Source: Pseudomonas sp. B21-056 (lineage in GTDB: Bacteria > Pseudomonadota > Gammaproteobacteria > Pseudomonadales > Pseudomonadaceae). Taken from it: a stretch of 64,000 nt of DNA. The position numbers and the translations under genes were made by a program. Shown piece after piece: positions 17,540 through 26,974 of this stretch. Every line of letters begins with the position of its first letter. Positions within the stretch are counted from its first letter, which is position 1. The notes under the pieces were generated by a model. The model made no database searches. It was not told the DNA's origin and saw only the letters and a list, made by a program, of their open reading frames with translations. Where the stretch lies: the NCBI RefSeq assembly GCF_026016325.1, contig NZ_CP087203.1, positions 1,364,001 through 1,428,000 on the forward strand, given 5' to 3'.

Positions 17540-18685
17540 GTGCAGATTCAAGGCCATTATGAACTTCAGTTCGAGGCGGTACGCGAAGCCTTCGCAGCAC
17601 TGTTCGATGATCCCCAGGAGCGCGGCGCGGCGCTGTGCATCCAGGTCGGCGGTCGGACGGTGATCGATCTGTGGGCCGGTACGGCTGACAGGGACGGTAC
17701 TGAAGCCTGGCACAGCGATACCATCGCCAATCTGTTTTCCTGCACCAAGACTTTCACTGCCGTCACCGCCTTGCAATTGGTGGCCGAGGGCAAGTTGCAA
17801 CTGGACGCCCCGGTCGCCCGTTACTGGCCTGAATTTGCGGCGGCCGGCAAGCAATCCATTACCCTGCGCCAACTGCTGTGCCATCAGGCCGGGTTGCCGG
17901 CGTTGCGTGAGTTGCTGGCACCCGAAGCCTTGTATGACTGGAACGCCATGGTCAATGCCCTGGCTGCCGAAACGCCTTGGTGGACGCCGGGCGATGGCCA
18001 TGGTTATGCCGCAATCACCTACGGCTGGCTGGTCGGCGAGCTGCTGCGCAGGGCCGATGGTCGCGGACCCGGAGAGTCCATCGTGGCCCGGGTCGCCAAG
18101 CCTTTGGGCCTGGATTTTCATGTCGGCCTGGCTGACGAAGAGTTCCATCGCGTGGCTCATATCGCCCGGGGCAAAGGCAACGTCGGCGATGCGGCGGCAC
18201 AACGCCTGCTCCAGGTGACGATGCGCGAGCCCACTGCCATGACCACCCGGGCCTTTACCAATCCGCCGTCGGTTTTGACCAGCACCAATAAGCCGGAGTG
18301 GCGACGTATGCAGCAACCGGCCGCCAACGGCCACGGCAATGCCCGCAGCCTCGCCGGGTTCTACGCCGGTCTGTTGGACGGCAGCCTGCTGGAAGGTGAA
18401 ATGCTCGATGAGCTGACCCGCCAGCACAGTTTCGGCGAAGACAAGACGTTGCTGACCCAGACCCGCTTTGGCCTGGGTTGCATGCTCGACCAGCCGGACG
18501 TACCGAACGCGACCTATGGCCTCGGCCCGCGGGCGTTTGGTCATCCAGGAGCAGGGGGCTCCATCGGCTTTGCCGATCCGGAACACGATGTCGCTTTCGG
18601 CTTCGTGACCAACACGCTTGGCCCCTATGTGCTGATGGACCCGCGCGCGCAGAACCTTGCGAGGGTACTTGCCACTTGTCTGTAA
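17540..18685 (+). CDS. Serine hydrolase of the class C beta-lactamase/EstB esterase family
   Basis: A 381-residue cytoplasmic serine hydrolase related to EstB-type esterases. The nucleophile motif S-x-x-K is SCTK (Ser67-Lys70), and the second motif Tyr is in HGYAAITYGWLVGELL (about residue 156). The third motif region is GHPGAGGSIGFADP. I chose the GTG at 17540 because AAAGGAG lies 6 bases upstream and the family starts here. The long upstream reading frame runs into a repeat. There is no signal peptide. These enzymes hydrolyse esters and rarely beta-lactams; the substrate is not predictable. Confidence 0.85.
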   Translation: MQIQGHYELQFEAVREAFAALFDDPQERGAALCIQVGGRTVIDLWAGTADRDGTEAWHSDTIANLFSCTKTFTAVTALQLVAEGKLQLDAPVARYWPEFAAAGKQSITLRQLLCHQAGLPALRELLAPEALYDWNAMVNALAAETPWWTPGDGHGYAAITYGWLVGELLRRADGRGPGESIVARVAKPLGLDFHVGLADEEFHRVAHIARGKGNVGDAAAQRLLQVTMREPTAMTTRAFTNPPSVLTSTNKPEWRRMQQPAANGHGNARSLAGFYAGLLDGSLLEGEMLDELTRQHSFGEDKTLLTQTRFGLGCMLDQPDVPNATYGLGPRAFGHPGAGGSIGFADPEHDVAFGFVTNTLGPYVLMDPRAQNLARVLATCL

Positions 18686-18803
18686 AACGCCATTGAAGGC
18701 GGTGGGTACAGGAACCTCGTGCCCTTTTCAGTTTCCAAGCGTCTGTTTATGCGGCCTGGACAGGGCCTTCCATTTTTCATTTACATCATTTTGTGGATAT
18801 CCA

Positions 18804-19904
18804 ATGTCATCGAATAAAACCCTCGCTCTGGCGCTGTGCTTCGCCATCACCGGTTGTGCACAAACCCCACAAAATGATGCCGAAGGCGGCGGTAGCTGGT
18901 GGTCGTTCGGTTCTTCCGACAAGGTTGCGGCCAAGGATCCGGCGCCAGCGGCTCCACTGAAACCGGTGGCCGTTGCGCCGCAGGCCAAGGCCGAGAGCGG
19001 GAGCCACTGGTGGTGGCCGTTCTCCTCCGATGACGCCGGCAACGATGTTGCAGCAAAAGACCAGGCCAAGCCTGAAGTGAAGGCCCCGGCGCCTGTCGCC
19101 AAGGCCGAAACGCAAAGTGGTGGGAAATGGTGGTGGCCGTTCGGCGGCAAGGAGCAGGAAGCCGCCAAGGCGGCTCCGTTGCCTGATCCGAAAGTCACCC
19201 AGGCCTGGCTCGACGACTACGAGCCGAAGCTGCGTACCGCCATTCAGGACAGCAAGCTCCAATTGGAACGTCGCGACAACGTCCTGGTGGTCACCGCACC
19301 TGTGGACAGTTCTTTCAACCCGGATCGCCCGGCCATGTTGCTGCCGGTGACCCTTGGCCCATTCACTCGCGTGGCGAAGGTCCTGGAAGCCGATCCGAAA
19401 TCCGCCGTGCTGATTCTTGGCCACGCCGACACCTCGGGTGCTGCACCGGCGAACCTGAAACTCAGTCAGGAACGCGCCCAGTCCGTGGCAGCGATTTTCC
19501 GTCTCAGCGGTCTGCAGCGTGATCGCCTGATGCTGCGGGGCATGGGTTCGGTGGAGCCGCGTGCTGCCAACGACAGCGTTGAAGGTCGCGCCTTGAACCG
19601 TCGCGTGGAGTTGCTGGTCACGCCGCAGAACACCCTGGTTGCGCTATTGAGCAAATACAATATGCCAGCCCCGGCGCCGGTCACGCTGGTGGCCGCCCAG
19701 GATGTGAAGCCCGTGACCCCGGCCCCAGCTGCCCAGAAAGCTGTAGTCCCGGCCACTAAGAAGGCACCTGCCAAGAAAGCGACCATCAAGGCTCCAGCGA
19801 AGAAAGCCCCGGCCAAGAAGGCCACTCCGGCGAAGAAACCTGAACCGGCCAAGGCTGCCACCGATGCCAAGAAAGTCGCCGCCGCCGATACCCCCAAGCA
19901 GTAA
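18804..19904 (+). CDS. OmpA-family lipoprotein with Trp-rich repeats and Lys/Ala/Pro tail
   Basis: A 366-residue lipoprotein (lipobox ITGC, Cys18). Three spaced aromatic units (SWWSFG at 31, HWWWPF at 68, KWWWPFG at 108) lie in a flexible Ala/Pro/Lys linker. The peptidoglycan-binding OmpA domain (about 190-300) has LGHADTSG and the RALNRRVELLV end. The last 55 residues are a basic PAKKA-type tail like the C-terminus of histone H1 or AlgP, unusual for an envelope protein. The ribosome site is weak (GTGGAT). pdxH follows after 24 bases. The wall-binding role is inferred from the domain; the roles of the Trp units and tail are unknown. Confidence 0.87.
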   Translation: MSSNKTLALALCFAITGCAQTPQNDAEGGGSWWSFGSSDKVAAKDPAPAAPLKPVAVAPQAKAESGSHWWWPFSSDDAGNDVAAKDQAKPEVKAPAPVAKAETQSGGKWWWPFGGKEQEAAKAAPLPDPKVTQAWLDDYEPKLRTAIQDSKLQLERRDNVLVVTAPVDSSFNPDRPAMLLPVTLGPFTRVAKVLEADPKSAVLILGHADTSGAAPANLKLSQERAQSVAAIFRLSGLQRDRLMLRGMGSVEPRAANDSVEGRALNRRVELLVTPQNTLVALLSKYNMPAPAPVTLVAAQDVKPVTPAPAAQKAVVPATKKAPAKKATIKAPAKKAPAKKATPAKKPEPAKAATDAKKVAAADTPKQ

Positions 19905-19928
19905 CGGGCGAACCACAAGGAGTGCGCC

Positions 19929-20576
19929 ATGACCCAAACGCTGGCTGATATGCGCCGCGACTACACCCGTGATGGCCTGACCGAGGCGCAAGCCCCGGCC
20001 GAGCCATTTGCGCTGTTTCACCAATGGTTCGCCGAAGCGGTGAAAACCGAGCAGGCCCCGGTGGAGGCCAACGCCATGACCCTGGCCACGGTGGACGCCG
20101 ATGGCCGTCCTCACTGTCGGATCCTGCTGCTCAAAGGCCTGGATGCCCAAGGCTTTACGTTCTTCACCAACTACGACAGCGCCAAGGGCCAGCAACTGGC
20201 CGCGAATCCGTTCGCGGCCATGACGTTTTTCTGGCCGACCCTGGAGCGCCAGGTGCGCATCGAGGGCAAAGTGGTCAAGGTCACGGCGCAGGAGTCGGAC
20301 GCTTATTACCAGGTTCGCCCCCTTGGCAGCCGTCTCGGCGCCTGGGCTTCACCCCAGAGCCGGGTGATTGCCGGTCGTGATGAGCTGGAGAACCTGCTCA
20401 AGGCCACCGAGCAACGCTTCAGCGATAGCCAACCCCACTGCCCGGAGCATTGGGGGGGGTATCGCTTGCTGCCCGAGCGCATCGAGTTCTGGCAGGGACG
20501 CCCAAGCCGCCTGCACGATCGCCTCAATTACCGCCTGCAAGGGGCGGACTGGACTCGCGAGCGTCTGGCGCCTTAG
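19929..20576 (+). CDS. pdxH: Pyridoxamine 5'-phosphate oxidase
   Basis: A 215-residue FMN enzyme that oxidises pyridoxine 5'-phosphate or pyridoxamine 5'-phosphate to pyridoxal 5'-phosphate, the last step of vitamin B6 synthesis and salvage. It shows the FMN-binding [37 protein letters not shown], the [13 protein letters not shown] loop, and the C-terminal signature [17 protein letters not shown]. Full length is present. ATG has AAGGAG 7 bases upstream. The 3' end overlaps the convergent small membrane gene by 53 bases. Confidence 0.97.
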   Translation: MTQTLADMRRDYTRDGLTEAQAPAEPFALFHQWFAEAVKTEQAPVEANAMTLATVDADGRPHCRILLLKGLDAQGFTFFTNYDSAKGQQLAANPFAAMTFFWPTLERQVRIEGKVVKVTAQESDAYYQVRPLGSRLGAWASPQSRVIAGRDELENLLKATEQRFSDSQPHCPEHWGGYRLLPERIEFWQGRPSRLHDRLNYRLQGADWTRERLAP

Positions 20577-20808
20577 TATCGGGATACCCTGCCGCAGCGG
20601 TTTGAAGCCATTGCGGCAGGTCCCGGCGCTTGATTCCTTGTTCTCGGGAACGGGCCAGTTGCTGCAGCATGTAGGCTTTCTTCTGTTCATCCTGCCCCGC
20701 CAGTGACAGCGCCAGGTCGCGGTCCATCCAGCGTTTGATCCGCACGTACAGCCACCCGTGAAAGTAGAGGCCGGCGACGGTGGTCGCGACGATGATGAAA
20801 TAATCCAT
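20524..20808 (-). CDS. Small membrane-anchored protein of unknown function
   Basis: A 94-residue product with one N-terminal membrane span ([19 protein letters not shown], about residues 4-22) and a charged cytoplasmic part ([22 protein letters not shown]). The ATG has AAGGA 8 bases upstream, which supports expression. The last 17 or so codons overlap pdxH on the other strand, and this tail may simply be an overrun. No family was recognised. Confidence 0.6.
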   Translation of the reverse strand: MDYFIIVATTVAGLYFHGWLYVRIKRWMDRDLALSLAGQDEQKKAYMLQQLARSREQGIKRRDLPQWLQTAAAGYPDTKAPDARESSPPLAGGN

Positions 20809-20979
20809 GAAAAAATCCTTGGGCTGATGACGCAGGTTTCGGCAATTGACGCTACTGTTGGATGAATTTTTCGGGTGCGTCTGTATCCCACCTGAATGAA
20901 AACAATTTTATCCCGGCCAGGCCGTGACAGGCGTCAAGCTGCGGAGTTTAATAGTTCCCTGTCTTTTGGAGTTGATGCT

Positions 20980-21444
20980 ATGCGTAAGTCTGTTTTGCTG
21001 GTTGCTTCCTTTTCCACGATGGCGATGTTGCTCACTGGCTGTCAGTCGAGCCTGACCGGTGACTCTTACTCCCGTGACGAAGCGCGTCGCGTGCAGACCA
21101 TTCGCATGGGGACCATCGAATCCCTGCGCCCGGTCAAGATCGAAGGCACCAAGACCCCAATCGGCGGTGCCGCCGGTGCTGTGGTGGGTGGTGTAGGCGG
21201 CAGCGCCATTGGTGGCGGTCGTGGCAGTATCGTCGCCGCCGTGATCGGCGCGGTGGCTGGCGGCCTGATCGGCTCCGCTACCGAAGAAGGCCTGACCCGT
21301 ACCCAGGGCGTGGAAATCACCGTTCGTGAAGACGACGGCAGCATGCGTGCCTACGTGCAACAGGTTCAGGAAAACGAGGTGTTCCGTGTGGGTGAGCGGG
21401 TTCGTATTTCCACTGTGGGCGGGACGAGTCGCGTATCGCACTAA
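20980..21444 (+). CDS. Glycine zipper 2TM-domain lipoprotein (SlyB-like)
   Basis: A 154-residue lipoprotein with lipobox LLTGC (Cys near 20). The middle has the glycine zipper (PIGGAAGAVVGGVGGSAIG, then IVAAVIGAVAGGLIGSATE, about residues 68-112). The C-terminal beta domain (VEITVREDDGSMRAYVQQ) is shared with SlyB/PcpY outer-membrane lipoproteins. GGAG lies 8 bases before the ATG. It is monocistronic with a strong terminator downstream. SlyB supports outer-membrane integrity and is PhoP controlled in enterics. Control here is not visible. Confidence 0.87.
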   Translation: MRKSVLLVASFSTMAMLLTGCQSSLTGDSYSRDEARRVQTIRMGTIESLRPVKIEGTKTPIGGAAGAVVGGVGGSAIGGGRGSIVAAVIGAVAGGLIGSATEEGLTRTQGVEITVREDDGSMRAYVQQVQENEVFRVGERVRISTVGGTSRVSH

Positions 21445-21485
21445 GCTGGATCGGGTAAGCGTTTCTCTGGTTTTAATGTCTGCTC

Positions 21486-21529
21486 AAAAAAAACGGCGCT
21501 TTCTCCAATGGAGGAAGCGCCGTTTTTTT
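21486..21529. terminator. Bidirectional intrinsic terminator after the SlyB-like gene
   Basis: A 15-bp stem (AACGGCGCTTTCTCC / GGAGGAAGCGCCGTT, one G-T mismatch, 3-base loop) is flanked by an A8 run on the left and a T7 run on the right, so it can terminate from both sides. Confidence 0.9.
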
Positions 21530-21544
21530 GAGCGTATGCGTTCC

Positions 21545-21640
21545 CCTGTGGGAGCGAGCCTGCTCGCGATAGCGGTGGGTCAGCTTGAATAAATGCTGGG
21601 TGTGCCGACGCTTTCGCGAGCAGGCTCGTTCCCACAGAGG
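21545..21640. repeat. Type A REP pair, copy A3
   Basis: Inverted REP units (CTGTGGGAGCGAGCCTGCTC... and ...CGAGCAGGCTCGTTCCCACAG). The right unit has one change (CTCGTTCC for CTCGCTCC). It lies between two intrinsic terminators, downstream of both the lipoprotein gene and nhaA. Confidence 0.88.
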
Positions 21641-21658
21641 GTTTGCGTTTGCTTCAAG

Positions 21659-21690
21659 AAGAAGGGATCGCCATACAGCGATCCCTTCTT
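21659..21690 (-). terminator. Hairpin downstream of nhaA
   Basis: A perfect 13-bp stem (AAGAAGGGATCGC / GCGATCCCTTCTT, loop of 6) lies 12 bases after the nhaA stop. On the minus strand the stem ends in TTCTT, a weak T-tract, so termination is likely but may be assisted by the adjacent elements. Confidence 0.7.
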
Positions 21691-21701
21691 GCGCCGACGT
21701 A

Positions 21702-22889
21702 TCAGGAGGACAACGCGGAAGGCTTGCGACTGGCCGCCGCTGCCACTATGTAGCCCAGCAGTGCAGCGAGGATCGACCCCGTGAGAATGCCCATCCGGTC
21801 CATGCCGGCATATTCGCTGGCGCCGGGCTCGAAGGCCAGGGAGCCGACGAACAGGCTCATGGTGAAGCCGATTCCGCACAGGATCGCCACCCCCAGTATC
21901 TGCCCCCAGTTGGCGCCGCTGGGCAGGCTGGCGATGCCGATTTTCACCGCCAGCCAGGTCAGGCCGAACACGCCGACGGTCTTGCCCAGCAACAGGCCCG
22001 CCGCGATACCCATCGGCACGTGGTGGGTGAAGCTCTCGACGGTGACACCGCTCAGGGATAGGCCGGCATTGGCGAAGGCAAACAGCGGCAGGATGCCGTA
22101 GGCCACCCATGGATGCAGGGCATGCTCCAGGGTCAGCAGCGGTGAGGTTTCGGCGTTTTTCGTGCGCAATGGAATGCAGAACGCCAATGTGACTCCGGCC
22201 AGGGTCGCATGAACGCCACTCTTGAGCACGCAGACCCAGAGGATCAGGCCAACGATCATGTAGGGCCCGAGCCTGACCACGCCCATCCGGTTCATCGCCA
22301 CCAGTAGGGCGATGCACGCCGCCGCCAGCATCAGTGACAGGGTCGACAGGGCGCCGGAGTAGAAAATGGCGATGATGATAATGGCGCCCAGGTCGTCGAT
22401 GATCGCCAGGGTCATCAGGAACAGTTTGAGTGAAACCGGCACTCGTTTGCCCAGCAAGGCCAGCACCCCGAGGGCGAAGGCGATGTCGGTGGCCGTCGGG
22501 ATTGCCCAGCCAGAAAGGGCTGCCGGATTGTCACGGTTGAGGAACCAGTAGATCAGCGCGGGCACCACCATGCCGCCAATCGCCGCGGCGCCCGGCAGGA
22601 CGATTTGCGAAGGCTTCGACAGTTGGCCATCGAGCACTTCACGTTTGACCTCAAGGCCGATGAGCAGGAAGAACATCGCCATCAGGCCATCGTTGATCCA
22701 CAGCAGCAGGGGCTTGGCGATTTTCAATGCGCCGACCTGGACCACCACGGGGGTCTCCAGCAGGCCGCCGTACAGCCAGGAAAGGGGCGAATTGTTGATG
22801 ACCAGGGCCAACACCGCGGCGGCAATCAATAGCAGGCCGCTGGCAGCCTCCAGCTGAAAAAAACGTGTCAGAGAATTACGTAGAGGCAA
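21702..22889 (-). CDS. nhaA: Na+/H+ antiporter NhaA
   Basis: A 395-residue inner-membrane antiporter that expels sodium in exchange for protons, for salt and alkaline tolerance. The ion-binding Asp pair is in [16 protein letters not shown], and [14 protein letters not shown] is the unwound helix IV motif. [12 protein letters not shown] is also typical of the family. I favour a TTG start at 22887-22889 ([10 protein letters not shown]) because GGAGA lies 6 bases upstream. A TTG 24 bases earlier (22913) is also in frame. A terminator hairpin follows. Confidence 0.94.
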   Translation of the reverse strand: MPLRNSLTRFFQLEAASGLLLIAAAVLALVINNSPLSWLYGGLLETPVVVQVGALKIAKPLLLWINDGLMAMFFLLIGLEVKREVLDGQLSKPSQIVLPGAAAIGGMVVPALIYWFLNRDNPAALSGWAIPTATDIAFALGVLALLGKRVPVSLKLFLMTLAIIDDLGAIIIIAIFYSGALSTLSLMLAAACIALLVAMNRMGVVRLGPYMIVGLILWVCVLKSGVHATLAGVTLAFCIPLRTKNAETSPLLTLEHALHPWVAYGILPLFAFANAGLSLSGVTVESFTHHVPMGIAAGLLLGKTVGVFGLTWLAVKIGIASLPSGANWGQILGVAILCGIGFTMSLFVGSLAFEPGASEYAGMDRMGILTGSILAALLGYIVAAAASRKPSALSS

Positions 22890-23145
22890 GATCGCTCTCC
22901 ATTCGTCAATCAAAAGTGGTCACACCCTAACCCGTACTGTTAGTTGTTAAAACAAAAGTTATATTCTTTTTTGTTATATGTCGTTACAAGGCTGGCGAGG
23001 CGGTCGGGCAGTTGCAGGGCATATTGGACCTTAGCTGTACCTGTGCGTGATGTCGGTTTTTTCCTAAGCTTGTGACTGGTTTTTCCGATACCCAGTCCTG
23101 ACCGCCAGGCTTCCCAGCGTCGAACCTATTCCTGCGAGAGAACAC

Positions 23146-24240
23146 ATGAACGACCATCGTCAGTGGGCACGCGAAGCGATTCGCATCATTGAGGCTGATT
23201 TCCAGCGCAGCGCCGATACGCATCTGATTCCGCTGCCACTGCCGGGGTTTGCGGGCATCGAGTTGTACTTCAAGGACGAGTCCAGCCATCCCACCGGCAG
23301 CCTCAAGCACCGACTGGCCCGCTCGCTGTTTCTCTATGCGTTGTGTAATGGCTGGCTCAAGCCCGGCGCCCCGGTGATCGAAGCGTCCAGTGGCTCGACG
23401 GCGATTTCCGAGGCCTATTTCGCCAGGCTGCTGGGCCTGCCGTTCATTGCGGTCATGCCGGCGACGACTTCCCGGGAAAAAATCGCACAGATCGCTTTCT
23501 ATGGGGGCCAGAGCCATCTGGTGGATGATCCTACGCAGATCTACGCCGAGTCCGAGCGTCTTGCCCGTGAGCATGACGGGCACTTCATCGATCAGTTCAC
23601 CTACGCCGAACGCGCCACGGACTGGCGGGCCAACAACAACATCGCCGAGTCGATCTTCCAGCAGATGCGTTTCGAGCAGCACCCTGAGCCGAGCTGGCTG
23701 ATTTCCAGCCCCGGCACCGGGGGGACCACCGCGACCCTGGGGCGCTACGTCCGCTATCGGCAGCATGGTACCCGCGTACTGTGTGCAGACGCCGAGCGTT
23801 CGGTGTTTTTCGACTACTACCGCAGCGGCGATGCCAGCCTGCGCCTGGAATGCGGCTCGCGGATCGAAGGCATCGGCCGGCCGCGGGTCGAGGCGTCGTT
23901 CCTGCCAAAAGTCATTGATGCGATGGTCAAGGTACCGGACGCCTTGTCACTGGCGGCCATGCATTACCTGGCCCAGCGTTTGGGGCGACGGGTTGGCGGG
24001 TCCAGCGGCACCAACCTGATCGGTGCGCTGATCGCCGCGAAACGGATGGTGGAAGCCGGCGAGTCAGGGTCGATCGTGGCGATCCTGTGTGACGGCGGCG
24101 AGCGTTATGCCACGACGTATTACGACCCGGCGTGGCTCAAGGTCCAAGGGTATGAGTTGAGTGGGCTGATGGACGCCGTGGCGGCGAGTGTGGAGCGGGG
24201 AGAGGCATTGCCGGAGACGGTGCTGCGGGCCAACATCTGA
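23146..24240 (+). CDS. PLP-dependent cysteine synthase-family protein
   Basis: A 364-residue fold-type II PLP enzyme related to cysteine synthase and to Cds1-type cysteine desulfhydrases. The PLP lysine is in PTGSLKHR (about residue 51). The substrate loop is ASSGSTAIS, and the phosphate-binding glycine loop is [15 protein letters not shown]. The length is about 40 residues greater than CysK/CysM. The start has GCGAGAGAA upstream. It is monocistronic, ended by a REP pair. Cysteine desulfhydrase or another beta-replacement activity is plausible; CysM identity is unlikely. Confidence 0.85.
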   Translation: MNDHRQWAREAIRIIEADFQRSADTHLIPLPLPGFAGIELYFKDESSHPTGSLKHRLARSLFLYALCNGWLKPGAPVIEASSGSTAISEAYFARLLGLPFIAVMPATTSREKIAQIAFYGGQSHLVDDPTQIYAESERLAREHDGHFIDQFTYAERATDWRANNNIAESIFQQMRFEQHPEPSWLISSPGTGGTTATLGRYVRYRQHGTRVLCADAERSVFFDYYRSGDASLRLECGSRIEGIGRPRVEASFLPKVIDAMVKVPDALSLAAMHYLAQRLGRRVGGSSGTNLIGALIAAKRMVEAGESGSIVAILCDGGERYATTYYDPAWLKVQGYELSGLMDAVAASVERGEALPETVLRANI

Positions 24241-24261
24241 ACCTTCCAGACACTGGAAATC

Positions 24262-24355
24262 CCTGTGGGAGCGAGCCTGCTCGCGATAGCGGAGTGTCAG
24301 ACGCTTTCTTCGTCGACTGACCCACCGCTATCGCGAGCAGGCTCGCACACAAGGG
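24262..24355. repeat. Type A REP pair, copy A4
   Basis: The left unit is intact (CCTGTGGGAGCGAGCCTGCT). The right unit is shortened (GAGCAGGCTCGCACAC), having lost the CTCCC block. The GCGATAGCGG/CCGCTATCGC extensions are kept. It is located between the convergent PLP-enzyme and FAD-enzyme genes. Confidence 0.87.
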
Positions 24356-24380
24356 ATTGGTGGTGCACACTTAAAGGGGA

Positions 24381-25994
24381 TCAGGCCTCCAGACCGAGAA
24401 TATCCCGTGCCACCGCCTCGGCAATCCGGATCCCGTCCACGCCCGCCGACAGAATCCCGCCCGCATAACCGGCGCCTTCCCCTGCCGGGAACAGGCCCTT
24501 CACGTTCAGGCTCTGCAGCGATTCATTTCGAGTGATACGCAGCGGCGATGAAGTGCGGGTTTCAATCCCGGTCAACACCGCATCGTGCAGTGAGTAGCCG
24601 CGAATCTGTTTCTCGAAGGCCGGCAGGGCTTCTCGAATGGCTTCGATGGCGAAGTCCGGCAGGGCCAGGGCCAGGTCGCCCAGCGCAACCCCGGGTTTGT
24701 AGGAAGGTTCGACGCTGCCCAGTGCCGTGGACGGTTTGCCGGCGATGAAATCACCCACCAGTTGCGCCGGGGCTTCGTAGTTGCTGCCGCCGAGCACGAA
24801 GGCGTGGGACTCAAGGCGCTCTTGCAGTTCGATCCCGGCCAGCGGTCCACCCGGGTAATCCACTTCCGGGGTGATGCCCACCACGATGCCGGAGTTGGCA
24901 TTGCGTTCGTTGCGCGAATACTGGCTCATGCCGTTGGTCACGACGCGGTTCGGCTCGGACGTCGCCGCCACCACGGTGCCGCCCGGGCACATGCAGAAGC
25001 TGTACACCGAACGGCCATTCCTGGCGTGGTGCACCAGTTTGTAGTCGGCGGCACCGAGTTTCGGGTGGCCGGCGTATTTGCCCAGGCGCGCGCTGTCGAT
25101 CAGCGATTGCGGGTGTTCGATACGGAAACCCACCGAGAACGGCTTGGCCTCCATGTACACGCCACGGCTGTGGAGCATGCGGAAAGTGTCCCGGGCGCTG
25201 TGGCCCAATGCCAGGATCACGTGCCTGGAATGGATACGTTCACCGCCGGCCAGTTCGACGCCGACCAGTTGGCCGTCTTCGATCAAGACGTCGGTGACCC
25301 GCTGCTGGAAGCGTACTTCGCCACCGAGGGCGCGAATCTGCTCACGCATGGTTTCCACCACGCCGGTCAGACGGAACGTCCCGATGTGCGGTTTGCTGAC
25401 ATAGAGGATTTCCTCCGGCGCCCCGGCCTTGACGAACTCGTGCAGCACTTTGCGGCCGAGGAACTTCGGATCCTTGATCTGACTGTAGAGCTTGCCATCG
25501 GAAAACGTGCCCGCGCCGCCTTCGCCGAATTGCACATTGGATTCGGGGTTGAGCACGCTTTTGCGCCACAGGCCCCAGGTGTCCTTGGTGCGCTGGCGCA
25601 CTTCCGGGCCGCGTTCGAGGATGATCGGCTTGAAGCCCATCTGCGCCAACAGCAGGGCGGCGAAGATGCCGCACGGGCCGAAACCGACCACGATCGGCCG
25701 CTCACCCAGATCGGCCGGTGCCTGGCCGACCATTTTGTAGCTGACATCCGGCGCTTCGTTGACGTTACGGTCATCGGCGAACTTGCGCAGCAGGCCGGCT
25801 TCATCGCGCACCGTCAGGTCGAGGGTGTAGATGAAGCACAGTTCGGAGGACTTTTTCCGCGCGTCGTAGCTGCGCTTGAACAAGGTGAAGTCGAGCAGGT
25901 CATCGCTGACGATGCCCAGGCGCTGCAGGATGGCAGGGCGCAGGTCTTCTTCGGGATGGTCGATCGGCAGCTTGAGTTCGGTGATTCGTAACAT
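24381..25994 (-). CDS. FAD-dependent dehydrogenase (COG2509 type)
   Basis: A 537-residue flavoprotein of unknown substrate. Residues 1-90 form an N-terminal ferredoxin-like extension (KRSYDARKKSSELCFIYTLDL). The FAD-binding Rossmann motif is VVGFGPCGIFAALLLAQMG, followed by the acid-ended strand PIILERG. A mid-domain GERIHSRHVILALGHSARDT and the C-terminal FPAGEGAGYAGGILSAGVDG bind the flavin. Family members are widespread and annotated only as FAD-dependent dehydrogenases. It stands alone on the minus strand, convergent with the PLP-enzyme gene. Confidence 0.88.
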   Translation of the reverse strand: MLRITELKLPIDHPEEDLRPAILQRLGIVSDDLLDFTLFKRSYDARKKSSELCFIYTLDLTVRDEAGLLRKFADDRNVNEAPDVSYKMVGQAPADLGERPIVVGFGPCGIFAALLLAQMGFKPIILERGPEVRQRTKDTWGLWRKSVLNPESNVQFGEGGAGTFSDGKLYSQIKDPKFLGRKVLHEFVKAGAPEEILYVSKPHIGTFRLTGVVETMREQIRALGGEVRFQQRVTDVLIEDGQLVGVELAGGERIHSRHVILALGHSARDTFRMLHSRGVYMEAKPFSVGFRIEHPQSLIDSARLGKYAGHPKLGAADYKLVHHARNGRSVYSFCMCPGGTVVAATSEPNRVVTNGMSQYSRNERNANSGIVVGITPEVDYPGGPLAGIELQERLESHAFVLGGSNYEAPAQLVGDFIAGKPSTALGSVEPSYKPGVALGDLALALPDFAIEAIREALPAFEKQIRGYSLHDAVLTGIETRTSSPLRITRNESLQSLNVKGLFPAGEGAGYAGGILSAGVDGIRIAEAVARDILGLEA

Positions 25995-26081
25995 GACGGG
26001 ATCCGGTTCGCGGGGCGCACAACTGCGCCAGGGCGTTCTTCAAACCGGCGATTATAAGCTGCAATCCCCTGTCACAATGAA

Positions 26082-26759
26082 TCAGTCGTTACGCGCACCA
26101 CCAAAGTAGGCGCAACCACGCTGAACCACGCCGTTGACCCGCAACTCGGCACTCAGGTGCTGGACACTGCCGCTGACGCTGTCGACGCAGCGCTGCGGCG
26201 CGACCCATAGCTCGACTTTCTGACCGTTCGCTTCGGTACTCAGGTCGAAACGGCCGTCTCCCAGTTGCTCTTCAACGTAAGGCACCGCGAGCGCCGGTTG
26301 ACCGTCACGTTCGAGCACCAGGCCCTTGCCGCTGGCCTTGAGGCTCCACTCCGGACCGTGGCCGCTGGCGCGCAGCACCAGTCGTTTGAAATCACCGTCG
26401 TCGCAGGCCGTGCCCGAGCGCTCCAGGCGATACAACTGTTCCAGGTCCAGTTGGCTGTCGGCACCCGCCGCGGCACTGGAGACGATATGGCCGCGCACGT
26501 CGGCGAACAGTTTGCCGCGCTCATCGGCCAGGGTGGCGGCTTGTTGCAGCACGCTGGTGCCACCGCTGTCGTTGACGATGTAGCGGCGCTGTTCCTGGCA
26601 CGGTTGGAACACCAGCTTGCCGTCGGCCGCGGTGAGTTCGCCCTGCATGCGCATCTGGCCAGCGTGGGACGCACTCTGGCGTGGTGCCTCGAGCAACTGG
26701 CAGCCGGCGAACAAGGGGAGGAGGGCAACACACAACAGGGAACGGGCGGCACGCATCAT
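26082..26759 (-). CDS. COG3650-like envelope lipoprotein
   Basis: A 225-residue lipoprotein (lipobox FAGC near residue 20). The mature protein has repeated beta segments: one near GELTAADGKLVFQPCQEQRRY, and a C-terminal domain with paired Cys (VAPQRCVDSVSGS and VVQRGCAYFGGA) likely joined by a disulfide. This resembles COG3650-type envelope proteins, some of which look like MliC-type or META-like lysozyme-inhibitor folds. No partner gene is adjacent. Function is unknown. Confidence 0.75.
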   Translation of the reverse strand: MMRAARSLLCVALLPLFAGCQLLEAPRQSASHAGQMRMQGELTAADGKLVFQPCQEQRRYIVNDSGGTSVLQQAATLADERGKLFADVRGHIVSSAAAGADSQLDLEQLYRLERSGTACDDGDFKRLVLRASGHGPEWSLKASGKGLVLERDGQPALAVPYVEEQLGDGRFDLSTEANGQKVELWVAPQRCVDSVSGSVQHLSAELRVNGVVQRGCAYFGGARND

Positions 26760-26839
26760 TGGGTCTCCAGACAGGTGCCGCCACGTTACTCAGACTGATC
26801 CTACACCACAACCCCATCCCTGGAGCTGCGTTGAGCTAA

Positions 26840-26950
26840 GTAGGAGCTGTCGAGCGCAACGAGGCTGCGATCTTTCCACTGCCAATTGAATCCCAAGCGA
26901 ACGCTCCCGTACCTCAAGATCAAAAGATCGCAGCCTGCGCCAGCTCCCGC
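26840..26950. repeat. Type B repeat, copy B4, right arm decayed
   Basis: The left arm is intact (GTAGGAGCTGTCGAGCGCAA). The right arm has lost its middle part (GATCGCAGCCTGCGCCAGCT CC). It lies between the lipoprotein start and the SDR stop. Confidence 0.75.
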
Positions 26951-26974
26951 CGGTAACGTGTTGGTAGCGCGGTC

